From Fuerstiella sp. (GTDB lineage Bacteria; Planctomycetota; Planctomycetia; Planctomycetales; Planctomycetaceae), in assembly GCA_022843805.1 (NCBI GenBank), contig JALHMY010000038.1, forward strand, positions 16,962-80,961: a stretch of DNA of 64,000 bases. The letters are read 5' to 3'. Positions 1 through 10,189 of this stretch are shown here, piece by piece (positions within the stretch are counted from its first letter, which is position 1; each line of letters starts with the position of its first letter). The notes beneath the pieces were generated by a model, which was not told the DNA's origin, did not search any database, and worked only from the letters and a program-made list of their open reading frames with translations. The position numbers were made by a program, and so were the translations under genes.

Positions 1-20
1 ATTATCGTCAAAGACTGGCA

Positions 21-974
21 TCAGATTCCGGAGCCTCCATCAAAGTTTTCACTGCGGAGCCTGGCCTGCGAAACATTGCTGTGCGGCGGGATGCTGTGAG
101 TGAGCCAGACGTTGCCGCCAATGACCGAATGATGCCCAATGGTTATTCGTCCCAGGATTGTCGCACCCGCATAAATGACCACATCGTCTTCCACGATCGG
201 ATGTCGCTCGTTTCCCTTGATGATTGCCCCGTTTTCATCGACCGGAAAACGCCTGGCACCCAAAGTGACGGCCTGATACAAACGCACTCGCCTGCCGATT
301 ATTGCCGTCTCCCCGATGACAACTCCCGTCCCGTGATCAATAAAGAAACTGTCAGCGATTCTGGCGCCGGGGTGAATGTCGATTCCCGTGAGTGAATGCG
401 AAATCTCCGAGATGATCCGGGCGGTCAGCCGAGCCCCGAGAGTGTACAGAGCATGGGAGAGCCGATGATGCATGATCGCCGTGATGCCCGGATAGCATAC
501 AAGCACTTCATCGGCACTGGTTGCTGCCGGATCACCTTCAAACGCCGCCTGCAGATCACTTTCCAGCTGCTGACGAATCGAAGGCAGCTGACCTGCAAAC
601 TCCTGTGTAATGGCGATTGCCCGATTTCGCTCGACCTCTTCCTGGTCGTTCATACCGGAAACATACCGCAGTTCCCGCTGTATCTGCTCTGCGAGTTCCC
701 GAAGGGCAGTATCCAGAGTATGGCCCACAAAATAATCAATGCTGTCTCGGGTAAACTGACGTCCCCCGAGCCGAACGGGAAACAAGGCAGCACTCAGGCC
801 CTCCACAATCGCCGTCAGCGTCTTGCGGGATGGCAGCCGCAGGGGATGTCCGACGCGCTGCCGCGCTGCCTGAGATTGTTCACGCAGGACACGCAACTCA
901 GTTACGACTGAATCCAGATTCAGAAGCGATTCAAATGAGCGAGGCTGCTCAGGATGTACGGCAAGGGACGTCAT
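21..974 (-). CDS. cysE: Serine O-acetyltransferase
   Basis: Makes O-acetyl-L-serine from L-serine and acetyl-CoA, the first committed step of cysteine synthesis, in the cytosol. The N-terminal 170 residues are helical. The C-terminal part is a left-handed beta-helix of hexapeptide repeats with the family signatures [18 protein letters not shown] and YAGATILG. At 317 residues it is longer than E. coli CysE and resembles the long serine acetyltransferases (EpsC/SrpH type) of other bacteria. The ATG start overlaps the stop of the upstream cysK in an ATGA junction, so the two are translationally coupled. The protein is complete; the next gene on the left lies outside the window. Confidence 0.93.
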   Translation of the reverse strand: MTSLAVHPEQPRSFESLLNLDSVVTELRVLREQSQAARQRVGHPLRLPSRKTLTAIVEGLSAALFPVRLGGRQFTRDSIDYFVGHTLDTALRELAEQIQRELRYVSGMNDQEEVERNRAIAITQEFAGQLPSIRQQLESDLQAAFEGDPAATSADEVLVCYPGITAIMHHRLSHALYTLGARLTARIISEISHSLTGIDIHPGARIADSFFIDHGTGVVIGETAIIGRRVRLYQAVTLGARRFPVDENGAIIKGNERHPIVEDDVVIYAGATILGRITIGHHSVIGGNVWLTHSIPPHSNVSQARLRSENFDGGSGI

Positions 975-1948
975 TGAGCCCGACCCTCCGAATCAAACAG
1001 CCCCTCAAACAGCAGAGTCGACAAATATCGCTCCCCGGAATCCGGAAGAATGACCACAATTATCTTACCGGCGTTCTCTGGTCGCTTTGCCACACGCACC
1101 GCCACCGCAGCCGCAGCTCCGCACGAGATACCCGCCAGAATGCCCTCTTCCACTGCAAGTCGGCGAGCATACAAAATGGCGTCCTCATTGCTGACCTGCT
1201 CAACGTCATCCACCATTGACAAGTCAAGAGTGCCTGGGATAAATCCGGCGCCGATCCCCTGTATTTTATGCGGTGCTGGTTTGAGTGGCTGGCCTGCACG
1301 AGTTTGAGTAATCACCGGGCTGGAAGCGGGCTCGACAGCGATCGAACGGACGTTTTTCCCCCGAGTCTGCTTCAGATAACGAGATACGCCTGAAATCGTG
1401 CCACCTGTGCCGACGCCCGACACAAAAATATCAACCGCTCCATCGGTATCTTCCCAGATCTCCGGTCCGGTCGTCTGTTCATGAATGGCCGGATTGGCCG
1501 GATTCCGGAACTGTTGAAGCAATACATAGCGGTCAGGATCCGATGCGGCAATTTCCTCAGCCTTTGCGACCGCCCCCGACATACCGCGAGCCCCCTCGGT
1601 CAGGACCAGCTTTGCGCCGTAGGCAATCAGAAGCTTTCTGCGCTCGATACTCATTGTCTCAGGCATTGTCAGCGTCAGCGGTATTCTGCGGGCTGCAGCA
1701 ACGAACGCCAGGGCAATACCCGTGTTGCCACTGGTGGGTTCGACAAGCTCTTTCCCGGGAGTCAGCAAACCCCGCTTCTCAGCATCCCAAATCATCGCTG
1801 CGCCAATCCGGCACTTCACGGAATACGCCGGATTTCGTCCTTCAATTTTAGCCAGTACTGTCGCCGCAGCGCCGTCGGTGACGCGATTCAGCTGAATCAG
1901 CGGTGTTCGGCCAATGGACAATGAGTTGTCCTTAAACCAGCGGGCCAT
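971..1948 (-). CDS. cysK: Cysteine synthase (O-acetylserine sulfhydrylase)
   Basis: PLP enzyme that converts O-acetylserine and sulfide into cysteine. The Schiff-base lysine is Lys45 in [11 protein letters not shown]; the substrate loop TSGNTG is at residues 72-77 and the PLP-phosphate loop GTGGTISG starts at 180. The length of 325 residues is normal for CysK/CysM. It is the first gene of a two-gene leftward operon with cysE and would channel its product. CysK and CysM are hard to separate by eye; the SVKCRIG context favours the O-acetylserine-using type. A hairpin with a T tract lies just upstream (1998-2039) and probably insulates it from the sigma-54 regulator gene. Confidence 0.93.
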   Translation of the reverse strand: MARWFKDNSLSIGRTPLIQLNRVTDGAAATVLAKIEGRNPAYSVKCRIGAAMIWDAEKRGLLTPGKELVEPTSGNTGIALAFVAAARRIPLTLTMPETMSIERRKLLIAYGAKLVLTEGARGMSGAVAKAEEIAASDPDRYVLLQQFRNPANPAIHEQTTGPEIWEDTDGAVDIFVSGVGTGGTISGVSRYLKQTRGKNVRSIAVEPASSPVITQTRAGQPLKPAPHKIQGIGAGFIPGTLDLSMVDDVEQVSNEDAILYARRLAVEEGILAGISCGAAAAVAVRVAKRPENAGKIIVVILPDSGERYLSTLLFEGLFDSEGRAQ

Positions 1949-1997
1949 CCGGGAATCCTTTCGCGAAAGCAGTCAGCATTTTCTTTAGGCTGGACAT

Positions 1998-2039
1998 AAA
2001 AAAAGGCCAGTGCATTCCGTTGATGGGAACGCACTGGCC
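1998..2039 (-). terminator. Rho-independent terminator after the sigma-54 regulator gene
   Basis: Arms GGCCAGTGC-TTCC and GGAA-GCACTGGCC (2005-2039) with one mismatch, followed on the minus strand by seven T (1998-2004). It lies 75 bp after the stop of the gene at 2116-3774 and about 50 bp before cysK, so it ends the regulator transcript. It could also act as a leader attenuator for cysK-cysE. Confidence 0.8.
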
Positions 2040-2115
2040 TCCGGTATTTCCGGTCAGCAGATTCGTCGCATACTAGCCAGCTCATGTGGCTTGTCAAGTT
2101 AGTTAAACAGGGTGA

Positions 2116-3774
2116 CTATCGTTCGATCCTCGGGATGCGAAAACGAGCCCAGTCGATACCGAGCTTTCGCATTCTGGCACGCAGAGTGTGGGGATTAATT
2201 CTCAGCAGTGCGGCTGTTCCATTGTTGCCTTCGATTCGTCCGCGAGTCGCCTCCAGAGCTGTTTCAATCTGTCGGCGCATGGCATCTTCCAGCGACTGAA
2301 GATGTGGCAGATCTTCCCGCTGAAACTCTCTCGCGCCTGCCGCGGGTACCGGGTGTTCGTGCTCGGATCGACGAGGTGACCGACGTTCCGACGTCATCGG
2401 TTGCCCGATACCCATGGCTGCTTCAACCTCCAGTCCATGGCCTTCGCCCAGAATTACGGCCCGGTCAATCACTGCGCCCAGCTCACGAATATTTCCCGGC
2501 CAGTCATAAGTCTGCATCAGTCGGATGTCCGATTCTGTCGCCTGCACGACGGCAACTCCAAAACGTGTTGCCGCCTTGCGAACAAAGTGATCAACAAGTG
2601 CGGGAATATCATCTGGCCGATCTCGCAACGGCGGAATCAAAATGGGAAACACGGCAATTCGATACCACAAATCTTCCCGAAACTGACCACCTGTTACCAT
2701 CTCCGCCAGATTCCGATGAGTCGCCGCGACCACCCGCACATCCACCTGGATCACTTTGTGGCTGCCAACACGTTCCACAAATCCGTCCTGAAGCACTCGC
2801 AGAAATCGAACCTGAGCATCCTGCGGAAGTTCGCCAATTTCATCCAGAAACAACGTGCCGCCGTCGGCCCGTTCAAACCACCCCTGTCTCGCTTCCACCG
2901 CGCCTGTAAAGCTGCCCTTCTCATGACCGAACAGCTGTGAATCAATCAGCTCCGGCGGAATTGCTCCGCAGTTCACTCTGATGAAAGGGCCATTGCTGCG
3001 CCCACTTCCCTGATGAATTTCGCGTGCAATCACTTCTTTGCCAGTGCCAGTTTCTCCCAGAATCAGAACGGGCACCGTCGATCGAGAACACTGTCGAACC
3101 CGATCCATCACGGTTTTCAGCCCGGTATCGGCCCCGATCAGAGTATCAACCATTTCCTGACGACCCAGACGAGTGAGCAGCGTGCGGCGGTCAGCCTCTG
3201 CCGCTTCGCGCAAAACAGCGAGTTCGTGTACTCGTCGATCATTCTCCAAAGCAACTCCCAGAGGTTCCTGAAGGGCTCTCAGCAAGTCTTCATGCCGCTC
3301 AGTAAACCGTGCACCTTCGTCGGGGATCAGAGTCAACAGACCCAGAGTTCCATTGGGCCCGGCCAGTGGAACTATCAGCAGCGGAGCATCATTTGTCGGC
3401 GATGCAAGGAGTGGAGCGATCGGTAATCCTTTGCGCAGTCGGGAGTCCATGCGCGAGACCTCGCCACGTCGAACCCAGGAGATCAGCTGACGAAAATGCC
3501 GTTCAGACAATTCCGTGACCGTTGTGATTTCCGCGGCTGACTCCGGGACAGCAGCAGCAACAGATACTCGCTGATGCTCACCATCCAGCCAGTGGATGAC
3601 CACGCCGGACGCGGGCATCTGCGCGCGAAACATTCCGAAGAATGTTACTGCGGATTCGCCGATCACAATGTGGCGACAGGCTTCTCGCCAAACGTCCAGA
3701 AGGATCTTCTGAAATTTTTCCACAGAACAGTTTTCCTGGTCCATCGATTCGCTGGTCTCTTCCTCTGTCATCAT
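2116..3774 (-). CDS. Sigma-54-dependent transcriptional activator (GAF-AAA+-Fis, NorR/FhlA type)
   Basis: Enhancer-binding protein that remodels sigma-54 RNA polymerase. An N-terminal GAF-like sensor domain (about residues 20-180) is followed by the AAA+ domain: Walker A GETGTGKE at 240-247, the sigma-54 contact loop as GSFTGA at 287-292 (Ala to Ser relative to the usual GAFTGA), and Walker [10 protein letters not shown] near 308-316. The C-terminus carries a Fis helix-turn-helix ([20 protein letters not shown]). There is no receiver domain, so the signal is probably a small molecule or redox cue sensed by the GAF domain. Its target is unknown; it sits beside cysK-cysE and 3.4 kb from the sulfate importer. 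An ATG two codons in is also possible as start. Confidence 0.92.
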   Translation of the reverse strand: MMTEEETSESMDQENCSVEKFQKILLDVWREACRHIVIGESAVTFFGMFRAQMPASGVVIHWLDGEHQRVSVAAAVPESAAEITTVTELSERHFRQLISWVRRGEVSRMDSRLRKGLPIAPLLASPTNDAPLLIVPLAGPNGTLGLLTLIPDEGARFTERHEDLLRALQEPLGVALENDRRVHELAVLREAAEADRRTLLTRLGRQEMVDTLIGADTGLKTVMDRVRQCSRSTVPVLILGETGTGKEVIAREIHQGSGRSNGPFIRVNCGAIPPELIDSQLFGHEKGSFTGAVEARQGWFERADGGTLFLDEIGELPQDAQVRFLRVLQDGFVERVGSHKVIQVDVRVVAATHRNLAEMVTGGQFREDLWYRIAVFPILIPPLRDRPDDIPALVDHFVRKAATRFGVAVVQATESDIRLMQTYDWPGNIRELGAVIDRAVILGEGHGLEVEAAMGIGQPMTSERRSPRRSEHEHPVPAAGAREFQREDLPHLQSLEDAMRRQIETALEATRGRIEGNNGTAALLRINPHTLRARMRKLGIDWARFRIPRIER

Positions 3775-4187
3775 TTTCTACCATATTTAACGGTCTTAAT
3801 CCATCAAATATCAAGGTTTTGCTGGGTGCTGTTGACCGCTGATTTCAAAATCAAAGTCCGGCGTGAGAGATACGGCGAATCGACGGCCCCTCGGCATGCG
3901 CTGTGCATTAATTGCGCCGAGACTGTGGAGTCTGCATGCGTCCCCGGCGGGCCTGGACGACGTCATGCAGACCCACGCCGTGCTTTTGCAGAGTTTGCCG
4001 CATGAACGGCAATCTATTCCGAAACGCAGGAAAGGGAAGAAGTGATTTGTGACTTGTTCGTTCACGATCGCCATCAGCATCCGGGCAAATCCAGGCAGTG
4101 GTCTGCTCCGGGTGAAGACCAGAAATGCTGAGCATACAACGGACCCCTTACGTGCTCTCAGAAAGCCTTTGCAAATTAAGCGGTGCC
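3775..4187. other. Intergenic region between divergent genes
   Basis: About 410 bp between the sigma-54 activator (leftward) and a lipoprotein gene (rightward). It should hold both promoters; AT-rich stretches lie near 3775-3830. I see no convincing operator palindrome. Short open frames here show no family features and are not called. Confidence 0.5.
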
Positions 4188-4628
4188 ATGCTGATTCTCA
4201 GATGTGTTTGTCATGCTCTCTTCCCGCTCGCTCTGCTCCTGACTTTGGGAGGATGTCAGCAAGGATCACCAGACACTGCAGCCGTACAGGGAATTGTAAC
4301 GCTGGACGGCCACCCCGTTCACGGCGCCACTATCACCTTTATTCCTTCAAAGCCCTGGAATGCCACTCTGAAAAGCACAACCGATGCTTCAGGTCAGTAT
4401 CAGCTAACGATTAAAGCATTTCAGTCGGCAGAACTTCCCGGACCTTATTCTGTGCTAATTGAGTCCACAGCCCTGCTGGCCGAACAAAAGGCCGAACACA
4501 TTCTGCACGGTAAGGATTTCCCTGAGCATCCGATTGCATTACCTGAGCGATTTGGGACTGAAGGCCAGCTGTCGGCTGAAATTCGAAGAGGGCAAAACCA
4601 AATCGATTTTCGACTGATGACGAGGTGA
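4188..4628 (+). CDS. Small lipoprotein with carboxypeptidase-regulatory-like (CNA-B-like) domain
   Basis: About 146 residues. The ATG at 4188 gives a normal signal peptide with lipobox LTLGGC; an upstream in-frame ATG at 4125 would bury it. The mature part begins GIVTLDGHPVHGATITFIP, the edge-strand pattern of carboxypeptidase regulatory-like beta-sandwich domains, and continues with TTDASGQYQL. Planctomycetes carry many such lipoproteins next to DUF1559 genes, as here (DUF1559 at 5577). Expected location is the membrane facing the periplasm. The function is unknown; no catalytic residues are recognisable. Confidence 0.8.
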   Translation: MLILRCVCHALFPLALLLTLGGCQQGSPDTAAVQGIVTLDGHPVHGATITFIPSKPWNATLKSTTDASGQYQLTIKAFQSAELPGPYSVLIESTALLAEQKAEHILHGKDFPEHPIALPERFGTEGQLSAEIRRGQNQIDFRLMTR

Positions 4629-4988
4629 GATCACAATTCCAGGGGATTCCGAGCGAGCATAGCCGGCAACGGGTGTTCGCGCTGAATTCTCGAAAGCCAT
4701 CAGAGATCGCCGAGGATCCATCATATTTAACGGATGCTCGGCAATCGGTAAGCAGGCAAGACGGTCATCCGTGCTATTTAAAGGACCTGCGTCACCGTCA
4801 TCTGGCGTTAAGACGGAAATTCTCAGTTTATTTGGCTCTGAGAATATAACCATCCTGATCGGCACGACGATTGCTTTCGACGTTGTACAGGTAAGTGATG
4901 CAGTCCGGCATGTCACTTTCAGGATGTCAGGCCGCAAGGCGATTTAGGAATGGGCCGCATTCGCGGCAAAGAGTGGAGTTCGTTAATT
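4629..4988. other. Intergenic region, no gene seen
   Basis: About 360 bp between two co-directional lipoprotein genes. Both strands were checked; the open frames here are shadows without start signals or family features. No strong terminator or operator was recognised. Confidence 0.45.
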
Positions 4989-5474
4989 ATGAATGTTGTG
5001 GATTACATCCGCGAAATCAGGTCGCTCAGGTTCAGCTCAGATTCCTTTGCCAGCCGTCATTGCTGTTGTTGTCTTCTAATGGGGTTGATGCTCCCGGTGC
5101 TGAGTCTGGGATGCGGTGAAAGCCGGGTACCGGTGTTCCCTGTGACAGGGAAGGTGACGTTTGATGGAGAGCCACCGGTGGGTGCGCAGATCGTCTTTCA
5201 TCCGTCCGGACATACATTGCCTGAAGATGAGGCGGCGACTGGCACCGTAAAGGACGGAGGAAACTTTGATGTCAATATCTATGGAACCGGCGGAGTCCCA
5301 GCGGGGGATTATGTGGCCACGGTCCAATGGCGAAAGCTGGTTCAAAGCGATGGCGGATATGGCACCGGACCTAATGTCATTCCGGAAAAATATGGAAGTG
5401 CGAAGACATCACCACTGAAAGTCACTGTGAAGCCGGAACCGACCGAGCTTCCTCCGATTGTGATCGAAAAATGA
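4989..5474 (+). CDS. Small lipoprotein with carboxypeptidase-regulatory-like domain
   Basis: About 161 residues from the ATG at 4989; another in-frame start at 4950 exists. The signal peptide contains a CCCC run and ends in the lipobox LSLGC. The mature domain begins FPVTGKVTFDGEPPVGAQIV, then DGGNFDVNIYGTGGVPAGDY, the same beta-sandwich type as the lipoprotein at 4188. It ends 100 bp before the DUF1559 gene, the usual planctomycete pairing of a DUF1559 protein with a small lipoprotein. Its job in that pair is unknown. Confidence 0.8.
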   Translation: MNVVDYIREIRSLRFSSDSFASRHCCCCLLMGLMLPVLSLGCGESRVPVFPVTGKVTFDGEPPVGAQIVFHPSGHTLPEDEAATGTVKDGGNFDVNIYGTGGVPAGDYVATVQWRKLVQSDGGYGTGPNVIPEKYGSAKTSPLKVTVKPEPTELPPIVIEK

Positions 5475-5576
5475 TCGAATGAGCTGTTGCTGAATTGCTG
5501 CGAACCGGGAGGCGAATGTTTTTCCCGGATGTTTCTTCGTCGAAATCAAATTTCTGTTTCTGAAAGGTGTTTACTC

Positions 5577-6665
5577 ATGCGTCGTTCGTTTTCCGCTTCG
5601 CGACTTTCGCCTCGTTCTTCAGCGAGACGTTCAGGTTTCACTCTGATTGAACTGCTGGTCGTGATTGCGATTATCGCCATCCTTGTGTCTCTGCTGCTTC
5701 CTGCAGTCCAGTCAGCTCGCGAAGCCGCCCGCCGTACTCAGTGTCTCAGTAATCTGAAGAATATCGGACTGGCCATTCACAATTTTCATGATGCGAAAAA
5801 GAAATTGCCCAGCGGTGGTCGCCCTCTGGCGTCATCCACGGTGCGCATTGGCGCGTTTGTCAGCCTTCTGCCTTATCTCGAGCAAAGCGTGTTGTTCGAC
5901 AAGTATGATACGGCAGTCAGCTGGTCCCACCCAACAAATCTGCCGGTGTCGTCCGTCGTGCTGCCGGTGTTCGTGTGCCCGTCAGCCCCCGCGAAGACCT
6001 TTCTCGACCACAATCCGGACGGCGCCACACCCGGTGCACCCTGGGTGGGAATTGTAGGAAACGGTGATTATGGAGCTTCACTGGGTGTGGATCCGGCGCT
6101 GGCCGCTCTGTATAACGGCGATTCCACGTTCGCCGCTCTGCCACGAATCCAGGGAAGCATTTCCACGGTTTCAACACCCACGCAGAAGACCAATGGAATG
6201 CTGCCGAAAAATTCGTCCATTACCTTTGCCGATGTGAAGGACGGGCTGTCCAACACCATCGCCGTTTGGGAATCCGCCGGACGTCCGTTTGTCTATCAGC
6301 GAGGCAATGTTGTCAGCGAAGATCTTTCGAATCATCGTGTCAACGGTGGGGGCTGGGTGCGACCGGCTTCTGACATTCTTTTCGCCGGATCAAACAAGAC
6401 GGGCACCGCAATTCCGGGTTACAATCTGAATCGAACCAATGGACTGAACGTCGGTGGTTTTTCTTATACCAATACCGGATATCCGGCTCCCATTGGAACA
6501 GAAGGTTCAAGTCAGCCCTATTCCTTCCACACGGGCAGCGTCAACATTTTGCTGGGCGATGGCTCGTCACGCTCTCTGAGCGAAGACGTTGATATTGCAG
6601 TGGCCGCAGCGTTGGTAACACGAAAAGACGGTGGCCAGGAAACGACTATATCCAGCAACTTCTGA
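5577..6665 (+). CDS. DUF1559 (H-X9-DG) pseudopilin-like protein
   Basis: Exported planctomycete protein with a type IV prepilin leader: a basic start, then [17 protein letters not shown], where cleavage and methylation would occur after Gly. The helix is followed by the DUF1559 marker [13 protein letters not shown] and a C-terminal H-X9-DG motif ([12 protein letters not shown]). The ATG at 5577 is chosen because it follows the RBS-like GAAAGGTG and gives a normal leader; the frame stays open upstream to 5487. Length is 362 residues. DUF1559 proteins are highly multiplied in planctomycetes and are thought to form pseudopili or surface structures. A strong terminator follows at 6734. Confidence 0.92.
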   Translation: MRRSFSASRLSPRSSARRSGFTLIELLVVIAIIAILVSLLLPAVQSAREAARRTQCLSNLKNIGLAIHNFHDAKKKLPSGGRPLASSTVRIGAFVSLLPYLEQSVLFDKYDTAVSWSHPTNLPVSSVVLPVFVCPSAPAKTFLDHNPDGATPGAPWVGIVGNGDYGASLGVDPALAALYNGDSTFAALPRIQGSISTVSTPTQKTNGMLPKNSSITFADVKDGLSNTIAVWESAGRPFVYQRGNVVSEDLSNHRVNGGGWVRPASDILFAGSNKTGTAIPGYNLNRTNGLNVGGFSYTNTGYPAPIGTEGSSQPYSFHTGSVNILLGDGSSRSLSEDVDIAVAAALVTRKDGGQETTISSNF

Positions 6666-6733
6666 ACGCATAAGCTGCGATCAGTTCTGCACGCTGCAGG
6701 CATCCGCTTACATCGATCAGATGCGAATCAACT

Positions 6734-6781
6734 CCGGGGACCCGTCTCTTTCATGGCACTGAGACGGGATCCCCGGTTTTC
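6734..6781 (+). terminator. Rho-independent terminator after DUF1559 gene
   Basis: Arms CCGGGG-A-CCCGTCTC (6734-6748) and GAGACGGG-AT-CCCCGG (6761-6776) around a short loop, followed by TTTT. It lies about 70 bp after the DUF1559 stop. Confidence 0.85.
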
Positions 6782-6976
6782 ATTTCTGCCTGACGTTGGG
6801 CAACTTCTTTGAACTTATCGATTTCCCGTCCCGGATTCCCATAATCCGTTGAATGTGATGGATTACCGTGACGGTTTTCACGGAAGACTCGAACCTTTCA
6901 CGGCTGATTCTGCCGCTTTTCGTGTTTCCACCCCTGTTCTCTCACATCAGGCGGCAGTTCCTGCCGGTCAAACTGA

Positions 6977-6992
6977 TTGGCACGGCAAATGC
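6977..6992 (+). promoter_or_regulatory. Possible sigma-54 (-24/-12) promoter for the sulfate importer operon
   Basis: The sequence TTGGCACGGCAAATGC has the GG-N10-GC spacing and matches the TGGCAC-N5-TTGC consensus with one mismatch. It would give a leader of about 200 nt before the binding-protein gene at 7201, and a sigma-54 activator gene lies 3.4 kb away. A match of this quality can occur by chance in 64 kb, so this is only a candidate. Confidence 0.3.
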
Positions 6993-7060
6993 CTTCTGGC
7001 GGTCTGTCCATTAAGGAGATCGGCAGCTTTCGAATTACCTTCAACGAAGGTTAGTGAATT

Positions 7061-7120
7061 GTTTAACCCGTGGCCGACAGGCCAGGTGTTCGTGCCTGGC
7101 CTGTCGGCCACGGGTTAAAC
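7061..7120. repeat. Perfect 26-bp inverted repeat (REP-like hairpin)
   Basis: Arms 7061-7086 and 7095-7120 are exact reverse complements around an 8-nt loop TGTTCGTG. The arms begin GTTTAACCCGTGG and contain the inner palindrome GGCCGACAGGCC. No T tract follows on either strand, so it is not a standard terminator. It lies 81 bp before the sulfate-binding lipoprotein gene and would fold as a very stable leader hairpin. Confidence 0.9.
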
Positions 7121-7200
7121 GAGTTTTCTCTCAGGCGAATCCTTATGTGCCGCTCGCCTAACAGATTATCCGTCCGCTTTGAAATGATCGGGGTTTGGAA

Positions 7201-8292
7201 ATGTTTTTGAGTTTGGTGATTCGAACACAGCGAATTGTACCCGGCGTACTGCTGGTGCTGTTGCTGACCGGATGTGGTGCAGCATCTTCAGAAAGCAATA
7301 GTGCAGCATCGGGGAGTGGAACCGAGGGCGGAAAGTCGAGCGCCTCGACCGCTGTTTCGCTGCTGAATGTGTCTTATGATCCGACTCGGGAATTCTATGT
7401 GGAATTCAATGAGAAATTTGCAAAACACCTTGCGGGGCAAACTGGCCAGACGGTCACGATTGAACAGTCTCACGGAGGAGCAGGCAAACAGGCACGAGCT
7501 GTTATGGATGGGCTGGCCGCCGATGTTCTTACCCTGGCGATCGGATACGACATTGATGTCATTGCGGAAAAGACGGACCTGCTTCCGGAAGACTGGCAGT
7601 CACGTCTTCCCAATCGCAGTACTCCCTACACCACAACAATTGTGTTTCTGGTTCGTAAAGGCAATCCCAAAAACATTCGTGACTGGAGTGACCTTATTCG
7701 CGACGGCGTTGAGGTGATTACTCCCAACCCGAAGACATCGGGAGGTGCTCGGCTGAATTATCTGGGTGCCTGGGGTTATGCACTTCGAACGAATGGTGGC
7801 GACGCTGCGAAAGCGAAGGAATTCGTGGCAGCAATGTATAAACGGGTTCCTGTTCTGGATTCCGGAGCCCGCGGATCAACGACGACGTTTGTGCAGCGTC
7901 AGATCGGTGACGTTCTTCTCACATGGGAAAACGAAGCGTTCCTGGCAGTCAACGAGCTGGGTGCCGATCAGGTTGAGATTGTCGTGCCGTCGGTCAGCAT
8001 TCTGGCGGAACCTCCGGTTACCGTGGTGGATGCCAATGCGAAAAAGCACGGGGTGTATGAGGTTGCTGAAGAGTATCTGAAGTACCTTTATTCTCCGGAG
8101 GGCCAGAAACTGGCAGCGAAGCATTTTTATCGACCCTCCGCACCGGAGCATGCGGCAGCGGAAGATCTGGCCCGCTTTCCAAAAATTGAACTGTTCAGTG
8201 TTGATGAAGTCTTTGGCAGCTGGAAAAAAGTGCAGGCTGAGCATTTTGACGATGGCGCCAGCTTTGATCAGATCTACCAGCCTGCCCGGTGA
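7201..8292 (+). CDS. Sulfate ABC transporter substrate-binding lipoprotein (Sbp/CysP family)
   Basis: Binds sulfate (or thiosulfate) outside the membrane and delivers it to the permease. The first 25 residues form a signal peptide with lipobox LLTGC, so the protein is anchored, unlike soluble Sbp. Family signatures are [47 protein letters not shown] and [17 protein letters not shown]. Length is 364 residues. The ATG at 7201 is taken; a TTG two codons earlier is possible. It is the first gene of the operon with cysT, cysW and cysA. Sbp and CysP cannot be told apart with certainty from sequence alone. Confidence 0.93.
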   Translation: MFLSLVIRTQRIVPGVLLVLLLTGCGAASSESNSAASGSGTEGGKSSASTAVSLLNVSYDPTREFYVEFNEKFAKHLAGQTGQTVTIEQSHGGAGKQARAVMDGLAADVLTLAIGYDIDVIAEKTDLLPEDWQSRLPNRSTPYTTTIVFLVRKGNPKNIRDWSDLIRDGVEVITPNPKTSGGARLNYLGAWGYALRTNGGDAAKAKEFVAAMYKRVPVLDSGARGSTTTFVQRQIGDVLLTWENEAFLAVNELGADQVEIVVPSVSILAEPPVTVVDANAKKHGVYEVAEEYLKYLYSPEGQKLAAKHFYRPSAPEHAAAEDLARFPKIELFSVDEVFGSWKKVQAEHFDDGASFDQIYQPAR

Positions 8293-8334
8293 TCCCCGGA
8301 AATATCGCGTTGTGATCACTGAGAAAGACGAATT

Positions 8335-9174
8335 ATGAAATGGAAGTTCAAAAGCTACAGTGTTCTTCCCGGCTTTGGTCTGACGATGGGCTGTACTGTG
8401 GTGTGGCTCAGCCTGATGGTTCTGATCCCTTTGTCAGCTCTGTTTCTTCGGGCATCCGGCCTGACTGCCGAGGAACTCTGGAAGACGGTTACAGATCCCC
8501 GTATCGTGGCATCGTACAGGCTGACTTTTGGCGCTGCCCTGGTGGCAGCGATGATTAACGCCGTGTTTGGCTTTATCGTGGCGTGGACGCTTGTTCGATA
8601 CGACTTTCCCTTCAAGCGTCTGATTGACGCATTCGTGGATCTGCCCTTTGCACTTCCCACGGCCGTTTCCGGAATTGCGCTCACTGCGATTTATTCCAAA
8701 AACGGCTGGATCGGTCAGTATCTGGAACCTCTCGGGATTAAAGTTGCTTTCACACCGCTGGGGATCACGGTGGCTCTTACATTTATTGGATTACCTTTCG
8801 TGGTCCGCACCCTGGAACCTGCCCTCCATGACCTGGAAAAGGACACGGAGGAAGCGGCCGCTATTCTTGGAGCCAATCGATGGCAGACATTCTGGCGAGT
8901 GATTCTTCCGGCATTACTGCCTTCTCTGCTGACAGGCTTCGCCCTTTCGTTTGCCCGGGCGATCGGTGAATTCGGGTCAGTGGTCTTTATTTCCGGCAAC
9001 ATGCCAATGAAAACGGAAATCACTTCATTGCTGATCATTACAAAACTGGAACAGTATGACACCACGGGAGCCACTGCAATTGCCTGTGTGATGCTGCTTG
9101 CTTCGTTTGTCCTGCTGGGAGCGGTCAACAGCGTTCAGTGGTATATCAGCCATCGTTCACGAGGAGGCAGCTGA
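8335..9174 (+). CDS. cysT: Sulfate ABC transporter permease CysT
   Basis: One of the two inner-membrane permease subunits of the sulfate importer, also called CysU. It is 279 residues with about six hydrophobic segments. It shows the sulfate-permease pattern DLPFALPTAVSGIALTAIY and the EAA loop EEAAAILGANRWQTFWRVIL, the contact for the CysA ATPase, followed by ARAIGEFGSVVFISGNMP. Its stop is 1 nt before the cysW ATG, so the two subunits are translated together in a likely 1:1 ratio. Confidence 0.94.
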   Translation: MKWKFKSYSVLPGFGLTMGCTVVWLSLMVLIPLSALFLRASGLTAEELWKTVTDPRIVASYRLTFGAALVAAMINAVFGFIVAWTLVRYDFPFKRLIDAFVDLPFALPTAVSGIALTAIYSKNGWIGQYLEPLGIKVAFTPLGITVALTFIGLPFVVRTLEPALHDLEKDTEEAAAILGANRWQTFWRVILPALLPSLLTGFALSFARAIGEFGSVVFISGNMPMKTEITSLLIITKLEQYDTTGATAIACVMLLASFVLLGAVNSVQWYISHRSRGGS

Positions 9175-9175
9175 T

Positions 9176-10156
9176 ATGTCCCTGACGCCCGCATCTGCAA
9201 TTACTGCATCAGATACCAGCACGAATGCCGCTGTTCCACACCAGGAAACCGTGCCAGTTGCCGTTCAGAAAAATCACAGCCGCTCGGCAGTACAGTCGAT
9301 AAAGACTTCAACAAACGAGCCTGCATGGATTCGCATTTTGCTGATCGCTGTGACAATCGGGTTTCTCAGTCTGTTCCTGTTCATTCCGCTCGCAGCAGTC
9401 TTTACTGAAGCATTGCGTAAGGGCTGGGGAACCTGTCTCGCCAGCTTCCGCGACCCGGCAGCATGGTCTGCCATCAAGCTGACACTGATCGCGGCCGGAA
9501 TCGCTGTGCCGCTGAATATGGTGTTTGGCCTTGTGGCTTCCTGGGCGATCGCTCGCTTCGAGTTTTCCGGAAAAAGTCTGCTGATCACTCTGATTGATCT
9601 GCCGTTTGCAATTTCACCTGTCGTTTCGGGGCTGATTTTTGTTCTGCTGTTTGGCAGTTCCGGATGGTTCGGTCCCTGGCTTGCAAAGCATGACCTGCAG
9701 ATCATTTTTGCCGTCCCTGGCATTATTCTGGTCACCATCTTTATCACATTTCCGTTTGTGGCAAGAGAGCTGATTCCACTCATGCAGGAACAGGGCAGCG
9801 AAGAAGAACAGGCTGCCATCTCGCTGGGAGCAGGCGGCTGGCAGACTTTCTGGCGGGTCACGTTACCAAACGTTCGGTGGGGGCTCATGTACGGAGTGAT
9901 CCTGTGTAACGCGCGAGCTATGGGAGAATTCGGCGCAGTTTCAGTAGTCTCGGGGCATATCCGCGGGAGAACCAATACTGTGCCACTGCATGTTGAGGTG
10001 CTTTACAACGAATACAACTTCGTTGCGGCCTTCTCCGTCGCGTCGCTGCTTGCAGTACTGGCCCTCGTGACACTGGCCATGAAAACTCTGGTGGAAATCC
10101 GTCTGGAACGGCAAATGGCAGAAGCACAGGCAACGTCGTCAACACACAGCACATAA
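9176..10156 (+). CDS. cysW: Sulfate ABC transporter permease CysW
   Basis: Second permease subunit. The ATG at 9176 follows the strong RBS GAGGAGGC that lies inside the end of cysT; the open frame begins upstream in cysT. About 55 polar residues precede the first membrane helix, longer than usual for CysW. Signatures are DLPFAISPVVSGLIFVLLFG, the EAA loop EEQAAISLGAGGWQTFWRV, and ARAMGEFGAVSVVSGHIRG. Length is 326 residues. The hydrophilic N-terminal extension has no recognisable domain. Confidence 0.94.
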   Translation: MSLTPASAITASDTSTNAAVPHQETVPVAVQKNHSRSAVQSIKTSTNEPAWIRILLIAVTIGFLSLFLFIPLAAVFTEALRKGWGTCLASFRDPAAWSAIKLTLIAAGIAVPLNMVFGLVASWAIARFEFSGKSLLITLIDLPFAISPVVSGLIFVLLFGSSGWFGPWLAKHDLQIIFAVPGIILVTIFITFPFVARELIPLMQEQGSEEEQAAISLGAGGWQTFWRVTLPNVRWGLMYGVILCNARAMGEFGAVSVVSGHIRGRTNTVPLHVEVLYNEYNFVAAFSVASLLAVLALVTLAMKTLVEIRLERQMAEAQATSSTHST

Positions 10157-10189
10157 GGCAACGACTGCTGAATTTATTGGAAGTTGAAT

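Noticed and set aside
6849..7118. 89-residue plus-strand frame before the sulfate importer
   Set aside because: It ends in the 26-bp palindrome, has no RBS or recognisable domain, and its composition looks non-coding.
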